From: Abelmoschus esculentus
Taxonomy: Eukaryota; Streptophyta; Magnoliopsida; Malvales; Malvaceae
NCBI GenBank assembly: GCA_035048815.1
Contig: JAUCBN010000024.1
Span: 5,826,001 to 5,890,000, forward strand
Direction of reading: 5' to 3'
Length of the DNA stretch: 64,000 nucleotides
In this document: one piece after another, positions 21,496-32,554 of the stretch
Numbering within the stretch: the first letter of the stretch is position 1
How the letters are laid out: every line of letters starts with the position of its first letter
Made by a program: the position numbers and the translations under genes
Notes under the pieces: generated by a model
Seen by the model: only the letters and a program-made list of their open reading frames with translations
Databases searched by the model: none
What the model was told of the DNA's origin: nothing

Positions 21496-24400
21496 TGTAA
21501 CACCCCAAATTTGGGCTTAGAAGTTTAGAGGCTGGTTTAGAGTTCTAGTGGACCGATTTTGTCGATTTAGCCTAGTTCGAGATTAAATACTTAAAATTAA
21601 TTTTTAATCAAAATAAATCATGGAAAAATATTATAAAATCCTTAATTAATATATATTAGACTTTGGTCAAATCAATTTTAAAAATCAACCGTTGAAATCG
21701 TAAGATTTTGAAATTAGTGATCGTTTTGTAAAATTTGAAAATTTAGGGACAATTTTATGAAACAAGTCAAAAATTTGAGTCTTTAAGGGGCTTTGATCCA
21801 ATTATATTCCCAGCTGGTCTAGGTTTTCCAAATACTAATTAATTAAGCCCAAAATCTATTTTAAATTAAATAACTTAATTAAACTCTTAAAACCTTTTTA
21901 ATTAACCTAAACATAACCTATTTTTCTAATTTTTGTTTTCCCTCATTGGAGGCGGTCGTTCATCAAATTTACAAGGTAAAAACTCATTCTTTTTCAATAA
22001 AAATCGTTTACAATAATTATCTTAACTTTTCTCCTTCAATTTTTCTTGTTTTCTCATTGTTTTCTCGTTTTAAAACTCGGAAAGCAATTGGATCAGTTTT
22101 GGAGGTGAGATTTTATCAATCCTCTATAATAATAAAGTTCTTTACTGAAATTCTCATGTTCTTGACTTGGAGAAATTATCTTAATCCTTTAATTTCATAA
22201 AAATCGGTTGTTCGGCTAAAATCTCAATTTTCATTCAAGGGTTTTTACCCACTATTCTTTGGGTCTTAAATGGATTATTTTTAATGTTTTAGGATGTTTA
22301 TAAAGTGTTTTTAATATCTCTAATCCCAGACTATAGGCTTAAGTGAAGTTTGGTGTGTTCCGACAAGTTTTCGGTTTAAGTTTTGATAGGTTTTAAGGGA
22401 TGTTGTGTAGGGATCCAACTTGTTGGTTTGTTTTGTGAGTTTAGAAGCATCAAAACTTGGTTTTGATGCTTGAAACAGGACAACAGTTAGATGATCGTGT
22501 TTGAAGGCGTTCTGATTCGTTTTGGTGGTTTAACGAGCAAGTATCGGTTATCGGTGAGTGGATTATGAGAGCTGCCAATTTTGCATGGTTTTAAATGTTT
22601 TTTTAAAGGTTTGAGGGTGTAGGAAAGGTCTGAAAAACCTCCCTATACTCTTAAGTAAGTTTAAAGTATTAATTTCTCAAAGGTTCAAATATTACATCGT
22701 GTTTTTATTATGTTATTTGTTATGCTCTTATTGTGTTGTGCATATGTGATTATGCATGTATGTAAATGCTCATGAGACTGTCTTTAAGTAGATTTTATAT
22801 GCATTCAATGTTCCCACAGTTTTTCTTTTGAAAAATAAGATAAAAGTGATTTAATCGATTTTTGCAAGTGATGCGTAAAAAGTGGGATACATGTGATTTG
22901 AATTCTGTTTTGAATTAAATGTTGAGCATTGGTTTTTGATAATATATTGTCTAGTTAAGTGATGAACCTTATGGGATAAGTTGATCAATCAATAGGGTCT
23001 AGAGTGCACTATAAACATTCAAAAGTCGTACATGTATAAATTCCTTGTGTGTTGCATTTTGCCTTTTATTTTAATGCTATGTGATGAGAGTGGTACTGTC
23101 ACATATGGGTTGATCGGAGTGGTGCTGTCACCAGACATCAAGGCGAGATAATTCATGTTGAGAGTGGTATCAACATACGCATGCTCTGGGAGTGGTACTA
23201 ACATGCGGTTGCCTATTTATCCTAACGATTTGGAGTGGTACAAATTGGAACACTAGCACCAATATATGTTTTTAATTTTCTAAGGTAAGTTTCATGGTTT
23301 CCACTTGATTGCATATGGTATTATGCATGCAAGGTTTTGTGCATTGGTATGCATGTGATTGGAGCATTGCTATGTTGTTAGCATGTAAGACTTGAGCTTT
23401 GTGCATTGAGGTGCACGTGTAAGCATTGCTATGTGATTAGCATGTAAGACTTGTGTTTTAGCTTTTAAATCATGTGATTACAAAATATTTTTACTAAAAT
23501 CTAATGATGGCGTTGTTAGCCTTGGTTTGATGACACTTACTGAGTTTTAAAAGTGGCATTGTTAGCCATATGCGTTTTGTTTTATGAAGAGCATGACATG
23601 TTTTTAAATTGATGAAATTGGTTTAATATGGGCTGCATTGCAAGGTGTTTTTATACTTGTTTTATTCACTCACTAAGCTTATGCTTACCCTCTCATTTAC
23701 CTTGCAATGCAGAGTATTTGATGTGGAGGCAGCAAAGAGAAGCAAGGATCCAAGTAACCCTCAAGTGAAAGCTCAAGTGTGTCTTTATAACATTGGTAGG
23801 AGTGAGAGAGCAATGGGGATGGATTATCATATTGTAAATAATCTCTATGGTTTTGAGACTTGAAATGGTTATATGCTTATACTTATTTGATAAATATCAA
23901 AGTTGATGTTAGCTCGTAACTTTGACTTGAATTTCGCATTGATATTCCTTTAGTTATAATATAGTTATTTTAAAGTTTGGTTCTTGATATCCTTATGTGT
24001 GAATTTGAGTATTATTGATAATGAAGCATGACTACTTATGAGTTGAATCTATGATGTTGTTATTTAGGTTGGAATGCATCTAGAAATCATGTTGAGAATA
24101 TTGAGGTTGTTCTTCCGTGTGTTTATAAGATTGTTGATGTTGAAGCATACTCTTTGGAGTTGAATATATTATTGCTAACTAGGTTGAATTGCATCTAGCT
24201 AATATGCCATGATATGTGCTTAAAGTGTTTTTAGGTGAATTTGCATATAGAGAATGTCATGAAACCTTTGGAACCTGAAAATAATCCCTAAACTTTGAGC
24301 ATGCAATTAAATGACTTGTAGATATTATTTTAAGTCTTAAATTTTCGTTTAAGCGTGAAATATACTTAATTATATATGATAATCTTAATTTCACAATCAA

Positions 24401-24656
24401 GGTATAAAATTCTAGAAATTATAATTAGGTCCCTAAAACTTGTTCGATTAAAATTAGGACTCGTTTTTTTTTAGTCTTCGCTGCAATTGAACTCGGTCCT
24501 TGCATGAACATGCATGATCTAATCAAAGCATTTAGAAAAGATAAAAGATAAGTTTTTTAGGGTTGTTTATCGGGATGAATCTTCGGATTAGCCTCGGTAT
24601 TCCCCGTATAAATCATTCGAGTCGGGTGGCGTCTAGACCTGGTCGAGGGGGTTATA
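21496..24656 (+). repeat. right LTR of element C (3.16 kb)
   Basis: It begins TGTAACACCCC and ends GGGTTATA before the target duplication CATTT. It contains LTR landmarks shared with the other copies in the window (49,289-51,648, 52,965-56,136 and remnants), including the TCACTAAGCTTATGCTTACC block near 23,668 and the GTATTCCCCGTRTAA block near the end. No coding capacity is supported; the small open frames here are shared LTR sequence. Confidence 0.88.
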
Positions 24657-24661
24657 CATTT

Positions 24662-25198
24662 TCTACCAAATATTATATAATAACAATATTGAAGTACTTG
24701 GATGCTAAAATATAGAAATTATGAAAAAATATCTATTATTGTCATCCAATTCTATCAATTACAAGTAAATAGTAAATTAAATAGTGTATAAAATATATGA
24801 CATTTGAGCACTTATCATTAGTTGACATGCCTTTGATTAGATTTAATTGCTTAGACTTGTTAAATATCCAATGATGAATTTTGCTACTAGACTTAATTGA
24901 AACAACCTTTAGTAAACTTAGTGATATGGTTGTGGTTTGTTGATTAAAAGAAACTTAACATAATTATATTACCCTCTTTGTTGTAATGTTGTTTAAAACA
25001 ATAATTTAAGAGTTGTCTAGAAAAATAAGGAATTTATTAGTCAAAAGCTGAAGCCAACTAGATCCTTTTTAGGCCGAAGATTATTGAGGATTGATGCCCA
25101 ACATGTTTTCATATTTAGAATCAACATTATCAAGATTATATTTGGTACATCTTTTGAGGAAAGAAACTAAACTTATTTAATTGTCAAATACTTAGATG
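24662..25198. other. AT-rich spacer between elements C and H
   Basis: No open frame of note, no repeat relationship seen inside the window, and no RNA gene. It is probably old intergenic sequence that served as target for element H (GTTTT duplication at 25,199). Confidence 0.5.
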
Positions 25199-25203
25199 GT
25201 TTT

Positions 25204-26546
25204 TGCTACGTGTAATAATAGCGCAACTGTACAGTGTACACGTCGCAAGTAATAAAGTGATAAGTATATCGTGTATCGTCTCCACAGGGATTGGTATACT
25301 TAATATGTCTTTCCTTGTTTCCTTGCTCCTGAAAGATAAAGTAAAAACACAGATAAGTGGATTTGTTTAACTAACTAAATAATTAAATAACAAAACATAA
25401 AATAAAGGATGGAGAATGATATAGAGAAAGTGGGTAGGATCCAGCTGCATCAATTAGTGGATTCGACTGATCTTCTTCTTGTCCAATACAATTACACAAC
25501 ACTGCTTCGGTAGTACTGCAGATACAACCTCGGCAACGTTAGTGTTCTCTGGCGCGGCAATCTCTTGCTCTTAGGCAGATGCATCAAAGTTTAGCAAAGT
25601 GTCCGTAGTTGACTCCGCTTATCTCTAAGTCAGAGCGTTGTTGATGACTAGTCCTTGACGATACCTCTTAGCGTGAATCAACGATAATCACCAACCAATC
25701 CAATACTTCTTTTAGCTTCTAAAACTCTTAACCTATCTCTAGGCCGAGTTAGTGTCGCTGACACCATACTTATCCCTTTCATGAATCTATACCTCTCGAT
25801 GCTAGATAAATAGATTACTTACAAACTTCTCTCTCGAGCTTGAATGCAAGAACAAGGAATGGAAATAGGATAAGCAAACTTTGATATTTTATTGCATTAG
25901 AACAAAGAAACAAGAAACAATCTCCTCTCACTAATATCTACAACCTTCACCTCTCCCTAAGAAATTTAGAACATAATACCGATAGGTACAATTCTTAGGG
26001 GAAGGGTTTCTCTAAAATTGGCTCTCTTAATAATGTGGTCGGCTAGGCTATATATAGTCTTAACCTAGGGCAAACCTTTCCTAAATAGATTCTAACTTGG
26101 AGTAAGGAACAAGTCTTCTGATATTTCCAAGCTTGCAACCTTCTAGAAAGTTTTTCCCGTTCGGTCTTTGACTTGGGCTTTTAGTGCGCTAGCCTGGTCC
26201 AATTGGTGCGTTGCATCTTCTAGAATATTCTCTATATTTTTGTCTTTCATTCGCATACAATGTTAATGTTGCCACTCTGGATGTTGTCGCAGCCTCGTCT
26301 CTGCCTCGGCCTCATCTCTACCTCAGCCTCAACACTGCTTCACCGCTGCTTCGGCCCTGGATATTCCTACATATACAGAATATGTAATAATATTTGCATT
26401 CTCTATAAATTTTGACTTTGTAAGTAGCGATAACGGAATATCCAATATTGTGCAAAGAGTCCATATTTCAGCTCAAGTTGGTGTATAATAGATGCATAAA
26501 GTACCATGAAAAGGATCATAAATAACTGCCTTTTAGGCACTCAGCA
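25204..26546 (-). repeat. 3-prime LTR of element H
   Basis: The plus strand runs from TGCTACGTGTAATAATAGCG to GGCACTCAGCA and aligns over its whole length with 31,079-32,404. It includes the conserved TATCGTCTCCACAGGGATT stretch near 25,275 and a CTATATATAG box near 26,050. Confidence 0.85.
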
Positions 26547-26560
26547 AATACCCCCAAACT
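26547..26560 (-). other. polypurine tract of element H
   Basis: The minus strand reads GTTTGGGGGTATT, directly next to the LTR. A purine-containing stretch with GAGGACAAGCAATAG precedes it, as in the first element. Confidence 0.7.
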
Positions 26561-26837
26561 AGAACTATTGCTTGTCCTCAATCAATGCAAGACATTAAAT
26601 TGCCGAACCTTACTCCCCTTTGGTCTTACTTTTCCATCTATTCTCCCCACCATGGTCATGTCTATCTCTCCGTTTTAGCCACTAGTTTACCTAAAGACTT
26701 TTACTAAGAAATAAGCTATAAGGCTAGGTGAGTGTGTGCGTTTTATGGACAAGGTTGATTCAAGGCTTTCTTAGATAAATTCTAAGTTCAAGACAAGTAG
26801 AATTTGGATTAAAGTTATCTCCTTAAAACAACAAGTT

Positions 26838-26991
26838 TTGAGCCAATTTCGGGCACCTCAAGATATGCGTTTTCTATTTTCTTCTTTTTCTTCTTTTTTT
26901 CTTTTTAACACCTATTTAGCATACTAGAACCAGTTTCGGGCAACTCTAGCATGAAGGAGAGCAAAACTAGAGCCAGTGATAGGCACCTCTA
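26838..26991 (-). other. three conserved 24-nt stem-loops of element H
   Basis: Copies at 26,838-26,861, 26,925-26,948 and 26,968-26,991 read, on the sense strand, TTGAG/CTCAA, TAGAG/TTCTA (one G-U pair) and TAGAG/CTCTA stems. The 14-nt loops are of the type GTGCCCGAAACTGG. One copy extends to an 8-bp perfect stem. They lie between the internal and the true purine tract, as in the first element. Confidence 0.6.
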
Positions 26992-27344
26992 GTTATTTTT
27001 CCAAAAGGTTCTAAGTCTTTATCACCTAAGTTTATTAAAGGAACTCCTAAATTAAACAAGTCCAAAAAGTGTTTCTTTGTTTTCTAACCCTAAAGCAAGC
27101 TTCTAAGTTTTATTCCATGAGTATCCTATGGTTATCCCTTCAAAACAGAACTTGGCCATGGTAAGGAGAAAGATTTCTATAGCCTTAAAGGAGTAAGCTA
27201 AAGCAAAGCTGATGTAGAGTAGTGCAAGATTAAAAACAGTAATTCAAGAAAGAGAATATTGCCAAAAATTTGAAAAAAAAATACTCCCTTTTTTCATGGT
27301 AATGTTGCGGCAGTGGATTGCCTCAGCAGTGCTTCTGCACCTAC

Positions 27345-27360
27345 AATACCCCCAAACTCA
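27345..27360 (-). other. internal polypurine-tract-like site of element H
   Basis: The minus strand reads GAGTTTGGGGGTATTG about 130 bases after the last frame of the Transposase_32-like ORF and 800 bases before the true tract. It mirrors 2407-2421 of the first element. Confidence 0.5.
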
Positions 27361-27491
27361 AACCGAGAATTGTCCTTAATGCTCAACATATAAGGTAAAC
27401 AACATTTGCAATAAGGAAATAGACAGAAGCATAAAAATTATTTATAACGATTCCGAGGAGCTGCTTGTATAGAGCAGTCTCCTAGGTCGTA

Positions 27492-28971
27492 CTAATGACG
27501 CCTTTCGTTTAGATCCTTGTACTGGTGATTGTTGTTGTTTGGCTTGCCGGTACAGCTGAATTCGATTGGGCGGTGTGCGTTGAGGTGGTGTAGTAACTTA
27601 ATCCCCTTATTCCACTTCGTCGCTATTTTCTGTGTGCATGATTTCTGTCCCGCCCCCTGCCGTGACAGTCGGTATTGCTGGTTCATGTGATGAACTGTGG
27701 TATTCATCAATCTCGCGAGACAAAGTGTCTCTACTGAGACTGGGCATAGAGATTGGATTCCGTTGGGGAGAGTTAAAAACAGCTCGCCTCTTGGACGACC
27801 TTTGACTGGTAGAGGATACTCCGGCAGACCTGGCCGGCCTGGAAGGTCCGACAGCATGAAACTGTTGAGGCGGCCGTGGCTAGAAAAATGGTTGCCGCCC
27901 TGGGGCAGGTGTTGTCTCGGTATAAGGGAAGACATTGACAAATATGTTAGTTGAGAATTCTGGGAATTGCACCCCTTGATTTGGGAAACTTGTCATCATC
28001 ATATTGGCGAGAGATGTGTTGAAGTCGCGTTGGTACTCCATGTAGCGTTGTTGGCGAAGGTCCATGGTTGTCATCCTTTGCAGAATTTCTTGGTAAGGGT
28101 CTGCTACGGCAAGGCCCTGGGAAGATATGGGTGCTTCTACCGAGTACTATCCTCCGGTAGTAAAGTGCAGTGAACTATTGCGGTATTGCTTGGACAGGAT
28201 CTGCCTGGGTTATCTGCATGACTCGGTGACAGAAATCCTTAGACCATCCCGGCCGATTTGGTGTGTACTCGTTTGTAGTCTCGACTAGTACACCTGGTGC
28301 AATACACAAAGCAGAGATTAAACAAGGGAAACATAAAGGGTCTTTATCTTTCTTACCGCAATCATAAATTTCTTAGAGAATAATTTCTCCAACATTGATG
28401 GTCCTCTTGTTGATTATGGAATGGATGAACACCAAACGTCTCCTGTCGATTGTGCTGTTATGCGATGTGGGCATTAGACGTCTTTTGACAAAGGTGCACC
28501 ACATCTTAGCCTCGGTTTTGAGGCTCAATCTTGTTACAGATCCTCTATGGTTACCGGTCTCCCAAGGGGTATCATTGTAACAAAGATCATCTTTGATTAG
28601 CTCGAAGTCGACATCGGTGACCTCCACCTCAAAATCAATGTGTGCATTGAACAACGGAGTGAGGCCATAGCGTTGGTTGATTGCTTCGACATTAAGGGCG
28701 ATTGGTTTCCCTCAGCAGTAGACATATAAATTTCCTTCGCTCGATATGTAGGCATAAAACTTTCGGACGATCGTGGCATTCACTGGGGAAGGTTGGAGAC
28801 AAAAGATTTCCCAATCTTGGTATTTGATTTTGTCGAACAAGAATTGTTCGATGCCGTAATTATCTTCATCCAAATGCTGAAATTCTTACTCCTCCATAGC
28901 TACCTAGCAACAAAAGAACGATTGAATCGCTCTTCAATGGCGGCAGGGTAAAAGCGGTTGTAAGCGGCCAT
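27492..28971 (-). pseudogene. broken Transposase_32-like ORF of element H
   Basis: The frame starts at the ATG at 28,971 (MAAYNRFYPAAIEERFNRSF) and meets a TAG after 24 codons. In another frame it continues with FQHLDEDNYGIEQFLFDK and PSPVNATIVRKFYAYI, then as the open stretch 28,654-28,373 with GNHRGSVTRLSLKTEAKMW, LMPTSHNSTIDRRR and IHSIINKRTINVGEI. This is the same domain as at 784-1448 and matches what I know of PF20167. The C-terminal part to 27,492 is Gln/Pro/His/Asn-rich (27,941-27,492 is open, 149 residues). Frameshifts and stops break the frame in at least two places. Confidence 0.7.
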
Positions 28972-29130
28972 GATTGTAGTTATTGAATGCCTTGAGTGAA
29001 ATCTGGAGTACTTGAAAAGATTGCTAAAAATTTCAAGAGGTAGGTGAGAGCTAAAGTAATTTAGAGCAAGATTGTGAAAGAAAGAAGATTAGCAAGAATG
29101 CAAGAGTGGGTAATTCTAAGCAAGGGAGCT

Positions 29131-29140
29131 GTTTATATAG
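29131..29140 (-). promoter_or_regulatory. TATA box of internal promoter in element H
   Basis: The minus strand reads CTATATAAAC, 160 bases before the ATG at 28,971, followed by a CT-rich leader. The first element has TATAAATACA in the same position relative to its homologous frame. Confidence 0.5.
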
Positions 29141-29499
29141 GCTATAAAAAAATATGACTATTAAAAATTAGCCGTTAGGCATTTACTGCCTTGCTGAACA
29201 GTTACTGTCGCAGCGGATTTTTCGGCAGAGAGCTGTTGTACTGTTTCTGCCCGTTAGGATTTCTACAGCTCTGACACAGTGCAATGCCGCGGCAGCAGAC
29301 TTCCTACTGTGAGCTACTTCTCTATTATTCCTGCTTTATTATCCTAACCTAAAAGTATAAACATCAAGAAACATTCAAATAATAAGAAGATAATTATTCC
29401 TAAATACCATAATTAATAGAATTCATGAAAATAAAATAAAAGAGAAAATTAATATAAGAATATAAAGAAAACTTATGAATGGTCGTTTTCGATATTTCT

Positions 29500-30663
29500 T
29501 ATAGTTCATCTACACCCTCCATCGAGTTGCAATTCTGCCCAAAAAGATTTGGACTATAATGAATACGGATAGTCCCCTTTGTATTATCTTGGTGGAGGTG
29601 TCTTTCTTTCGTACTTTCTTGTAATCCATGCATGTCCTCCATCTTGATGTTGTTTCTGAAGGCAAAAATAAATTGTTAGAAAAAATTTTATCAACATCCA
29701 ACCACTTAATTACCTCATTGTCATTAACTTCCATCATAGTTGGATATAGCCTCCATTGTCGTAGTCATTGTTGTGAAGCCAATTGTCGTGGCAATCTTTT
29801 GCCAAAATTTGGTGTAAGTCAAGTGAAGAATCATCTTTCTTGAAGTCTTCAAGAGTCAAACCACATTGTTTTTTATGCTTCTTGGTAATCTCCATCAGTA
29901 GAGATTCTGGCTTGAAACTGACATTAGATGGAATTACCACGGAAATATCATCTTCCAAACAATCATATCCTATTTGTGATGGATTCAAATCTTGTAACGT
30001 TAACTCCTCGAAATATACTTGCAATGGAAGATATGAGTTTTAAAAGAATTCAAAAGGTTCATTCATTACCATCTCATATTCTATTATCACGGCATTGTCA
30101 TCTTGTTGATCGAGCATGTCATCGTATAACTGTCCCGACAGTTATGAGTGTGAGTAATCCTCATATTTCATTTTTTGCATCATCGCTGCTGTAACATTCT
30201 GGGAATCAGACTCCTCAGAATTTTTTAGAGCATTACTCTCATTGGCCTCGTTGAGTGGTATCGTGACATTGCCCTGTTCATACTTCTCTACTGCCGCGAC
30301 AATTGCCTCAACAGTGCACTCATCCACTGTTTGACAATCTTTCTCATCAACATGTTCTGGACTTAGAGGTTTCGAAATTTCCTCTTTGTCCTCTAGTGTT
30401 GGAATTTCAGTATCCCTAAGGTTTGATTGTTGGGTCATGTTATCCAGGGCATATTCGGATTTCTACAATTGATTTTCCGAATCCCTCAAGGGCACATCCA
30501 ATCTATCTATATTTGCATCCAGGAACCTTGATTGCTCTATCATGAATTCATCAATTCTATCCATTGATGCTTTCAATGTTTCCTCTAATGAATTTAGATA
30601 CTCTTGAGAAAAATTATATTGCCATGACATATCTGTAACACCAACAAAATTTTCATGATACAA
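29500..30663 (-). pseudogene. unrecognised broken frames of element H
   Basis: Open stretches on the minus strand at 30,663-30,463, 30,438-30,142 and 30,024-29,734 are acidic (for example SKPLSPEHVDEKDCQ and EDFKKDDSSLDLHQIL). They follow the gag-end relic at short distance in different frames, so they may be one original reading frame. I do not recognise a domain. By position they would be the linker after gag. No RT or integrase is present. Confidence 0.4.
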
Positions 30664-30669
30664 AAAATT

Positions 30670-30954
30670 TTAAGCGTTTTGATCATACCATGAAGGATTT
30701 TGTTGTTGGTTCCATCTATGGTCTTCTCTGTGGCCATATGTTTCAGTATTGTATGGGCAATTGTTAACCAAATGATCACCTCCACAACAAAAATTTGCCC
30801 AGGCATAAACTTGTTGGGTTGCTCTTGGTTGGCATAGATAGTCATCATTTAATCTAGGAAATTCTTGATTGGCTTGATTCATATCTTCCAACATCAACTC
30901 CCAAATAGATTTTTTCTTTCCTCTTGCATTTTGAGCCTTCAACTTGAAACACAC
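30670..30954 (-). pseudogene. gag C-terminal relic with degenerate zinc knuckle
   Basis: This frame of 94 residues lies about 100 bases inside the 5-prime LTR. It contains FCCGGDHLVNNCP, which resembles the CxxCGGxHxxxxC knuckle of plant gypsy gag except that the first cysteine position is Asn. It is followed by an Asn/Gln/Trp-rich tail (RWNQQQNPSWYDQ), as seen after the knuckle in such proteins. The body of gag upstream is missing, so this is a remnant. Confidence 0.55.
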
Positions 30955-31054
30955 CTATAATTTTTATTTTTATTTTTTTAAGAAAAAAAAATATGTTAGT
31001 AAAAATAATAAAATAAAAACAAGAAAATTAAAGAAGACAAAATTTAGTTGCTAA

Positions 31055-31072
31055 TACCCAGCAACGATACCA
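31055..31072 (-). other. degenerate tRNA-Asp-type primer-binding site of element H
   Basis: The minus strand reads TGGTATCGTTGCTGGGTA, six bases inside the LTR. The plant tRNA-Asp complement as I know it is TGGCGCCGTTGCCGGGGA. Of the five differences, four are transitions and one is G to T, which fits decay at methylated cytosines. Confidence 0.6.
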
Positions 31073-31078
31073 AAAACT

Positions 31079-32404
31079 TGTTGCGTGTAATAATAGCGCA
31101 ACTGTGTAGTGTACACGTCGCAAGTAATAAAGTGATAAGTATATCGTGTATCGTCTCCACAGGGATTGGTATACTTAATATGTCTCCTCTTGTTTCCTTG
31201 CTCTTGAAAGATAAAGTAAAAACACAGATAAGTGGATTTGTTTAACTAACTAAATAATTAAATAACAAAACATAAAATAAAGGATGGAGAATGATATAGA
31301 GAAAGTGGGTAGGATCCAGCTGCGTCAATTAGTGGATTCGACTGATCTTCTTCTTGTCCAATGCAATTACACAATACTACTTCGGTAGTACTGTAGATAC
31401 AACCTCGGCAGCGTTAGTGTTCTCTGTCGCAACAATCTCTTGCTCGTGGGCAGATGCATCAAAGTTCAGCAAAGTGTCCGTAGTTGACTCCGCTTATCTC
31501 TAAGTCAGAGCACTATTGATGACTAGTCTTTGACGATACCTCTCGGTGTGAATCAACGATAATCGCCAACCAATCTAACACTTCTTTTAGCTTCTAAAAC
31601 TTTTAACCTATCTCTAGGCCGAGTTAGTATCGTCGACACCGTACTTATCCCTTTCGTGAATCTGTACCTCTCGATGCTAGATAAATAGATTACTTACAAA
31701 CTTCTGTCTCGAGCTTGAATGCAAGAACAAGGAATGGAAATAGGATAAGCAAACTTTGATATTTTATTGCATTAGAAAAAAGAAACAAGAAACAATCTCC
31801 TCTCACTAATATCTACAACCTTCACCTCTCCCTAAGAAATTTAGAACATAATATCGATAGGTACAATTCTTAGGGGAAGGGTTTCTCTAAAATTGGCTCT
31901 CTTAATAATGTGGTCGGCTAGGCTATATATAGTCTTAACCTAGGGCAAACCTTTCCTAAATAGATTCTAACTTGGAGTATGGAGAAAGTCTTCTGATATT
32001 TCTAAGTTTGCAACCTTCTAGAAAGTTTTTTCTGTTCGGTCTTTGACTTGGGCTTTTAGTGTGCTAGCCTGGTCCAATTGGTGCGCTGCATCTTCCAGAA
32101 TGTTCTCTATATTTTTGTCTTTCATTCGCCAACAATGTTAATGTTGCCACTCTGGATGCTGTCACGGCCTCGTCTCTGCCTCGGCCTCAACACTACTTCA
32201 CTGCTGCTTCGGCCCTGGATATTCCTGCATGTACAAAATATGTAATAATATCTGCATTATCTATAAATTTTAACTTTGTAAGTAGTGATAACAGAATATC
32301 CAATATTGTACAAAGAGTCGATATTTCAGCTCAAGTTGATGTATAATAGATACATAAAGTACCATGAGAAGGTTCGTAAATAACTGCCTTTTAAGCACTC
32401 ATTA
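31079..32404 (-). repeat. 5-prime LTR of element H
   Basis: It aligns end to end with 25,204-26,546. The outer sense-strand terminus reads TAATGAGTGC where the inner copy has TGCTGAGTGC and the first element has TGATAAGTGC, so the TG end has mutated to TA here. The GTTTT duplication follows at once. Confidence 0.82.
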
Positions 32405-32554
32405 GTTTTTTAGGCAAAAGAAGAAAATTCTCACTGCCAAATTAGCAAGAAACATAAGCACTGTCTTTCTTGATTCTTGCAGGCTTTGTGTAAAGCACTC
32501 TCGATAAGAAAAAAGATAAATAAAACCAAGATCATTGACTAATCAAAAAAATTT

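Larger units (their letters stand above)
5008..24656 (+). mobile_element. element C: Ty3/gypsy-type LTR retrotransposon, carrying nested element D
   Basis: The element begins TGTAACACCCC and its two LTRs share sequence over their whole length. It is flanked by the 5-bp target duplication CATTT (5003-5007 and 24,657-24,661). The left LTR is cut in two by element D. The primer-binding site TGGTATCAGAGC (tRNA-iMet complement) follows the left LTR, and a purine tract precedes the right LTR. Long LTRs opening TGTAACACCCC with this primer site are typical of plant chromovirus-type gypsy elements. The internal region is only about 3.7 kb and no gag or pol domain can be read reliably. In about 270 aligned bases compared by eye (7021- against 23,939-) the LTRs differ at roughly 14 positions, so this is not a recent insertion. 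Confidence 0.85.
25204..32404 (-). mobile_element. element H: LTR retrotransposon with Transposase_32-like ORF
   Basis: Two direct LTRs of 1.33-1.34 kb enclose 4.5 kb. The 5-bp duplication GTTTT flanks the element (25,199-25,203 and 32,405-32,409). On the minus strand the order is LTR, a degenerate tRNA-Asp-type primer site, a gag-end relic with a zinc-knuckle-like box, unrecognised broken frames, an internal promoter, the broken Transposase_32-like ORF, an internal purine tract, three stem-loops, the true purine tract and the LTR. No reverse transcriptase or integrase was found, so it is non-autonomous. The first element of the window (531-3990) is a diverged relative with the same 3-prime layout. 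The LTRs differ at roughly 6 of the first 120 aligned bases by eye. Confidence 0.85.

Noticed and set aside
29510..30194. Plus-strand open frames at 29,628-29,843, 29,783-30,043 and 29,928-30,194
   Set aside because: Opposite-strand shadows of the element H frames with no recognisable content.
25204..32404. Possible reverse transcriptase in element H
   Set aside because: All minus-strand frames between the LTRs were read for a YxDD-type box and integrase motifs; none was found.
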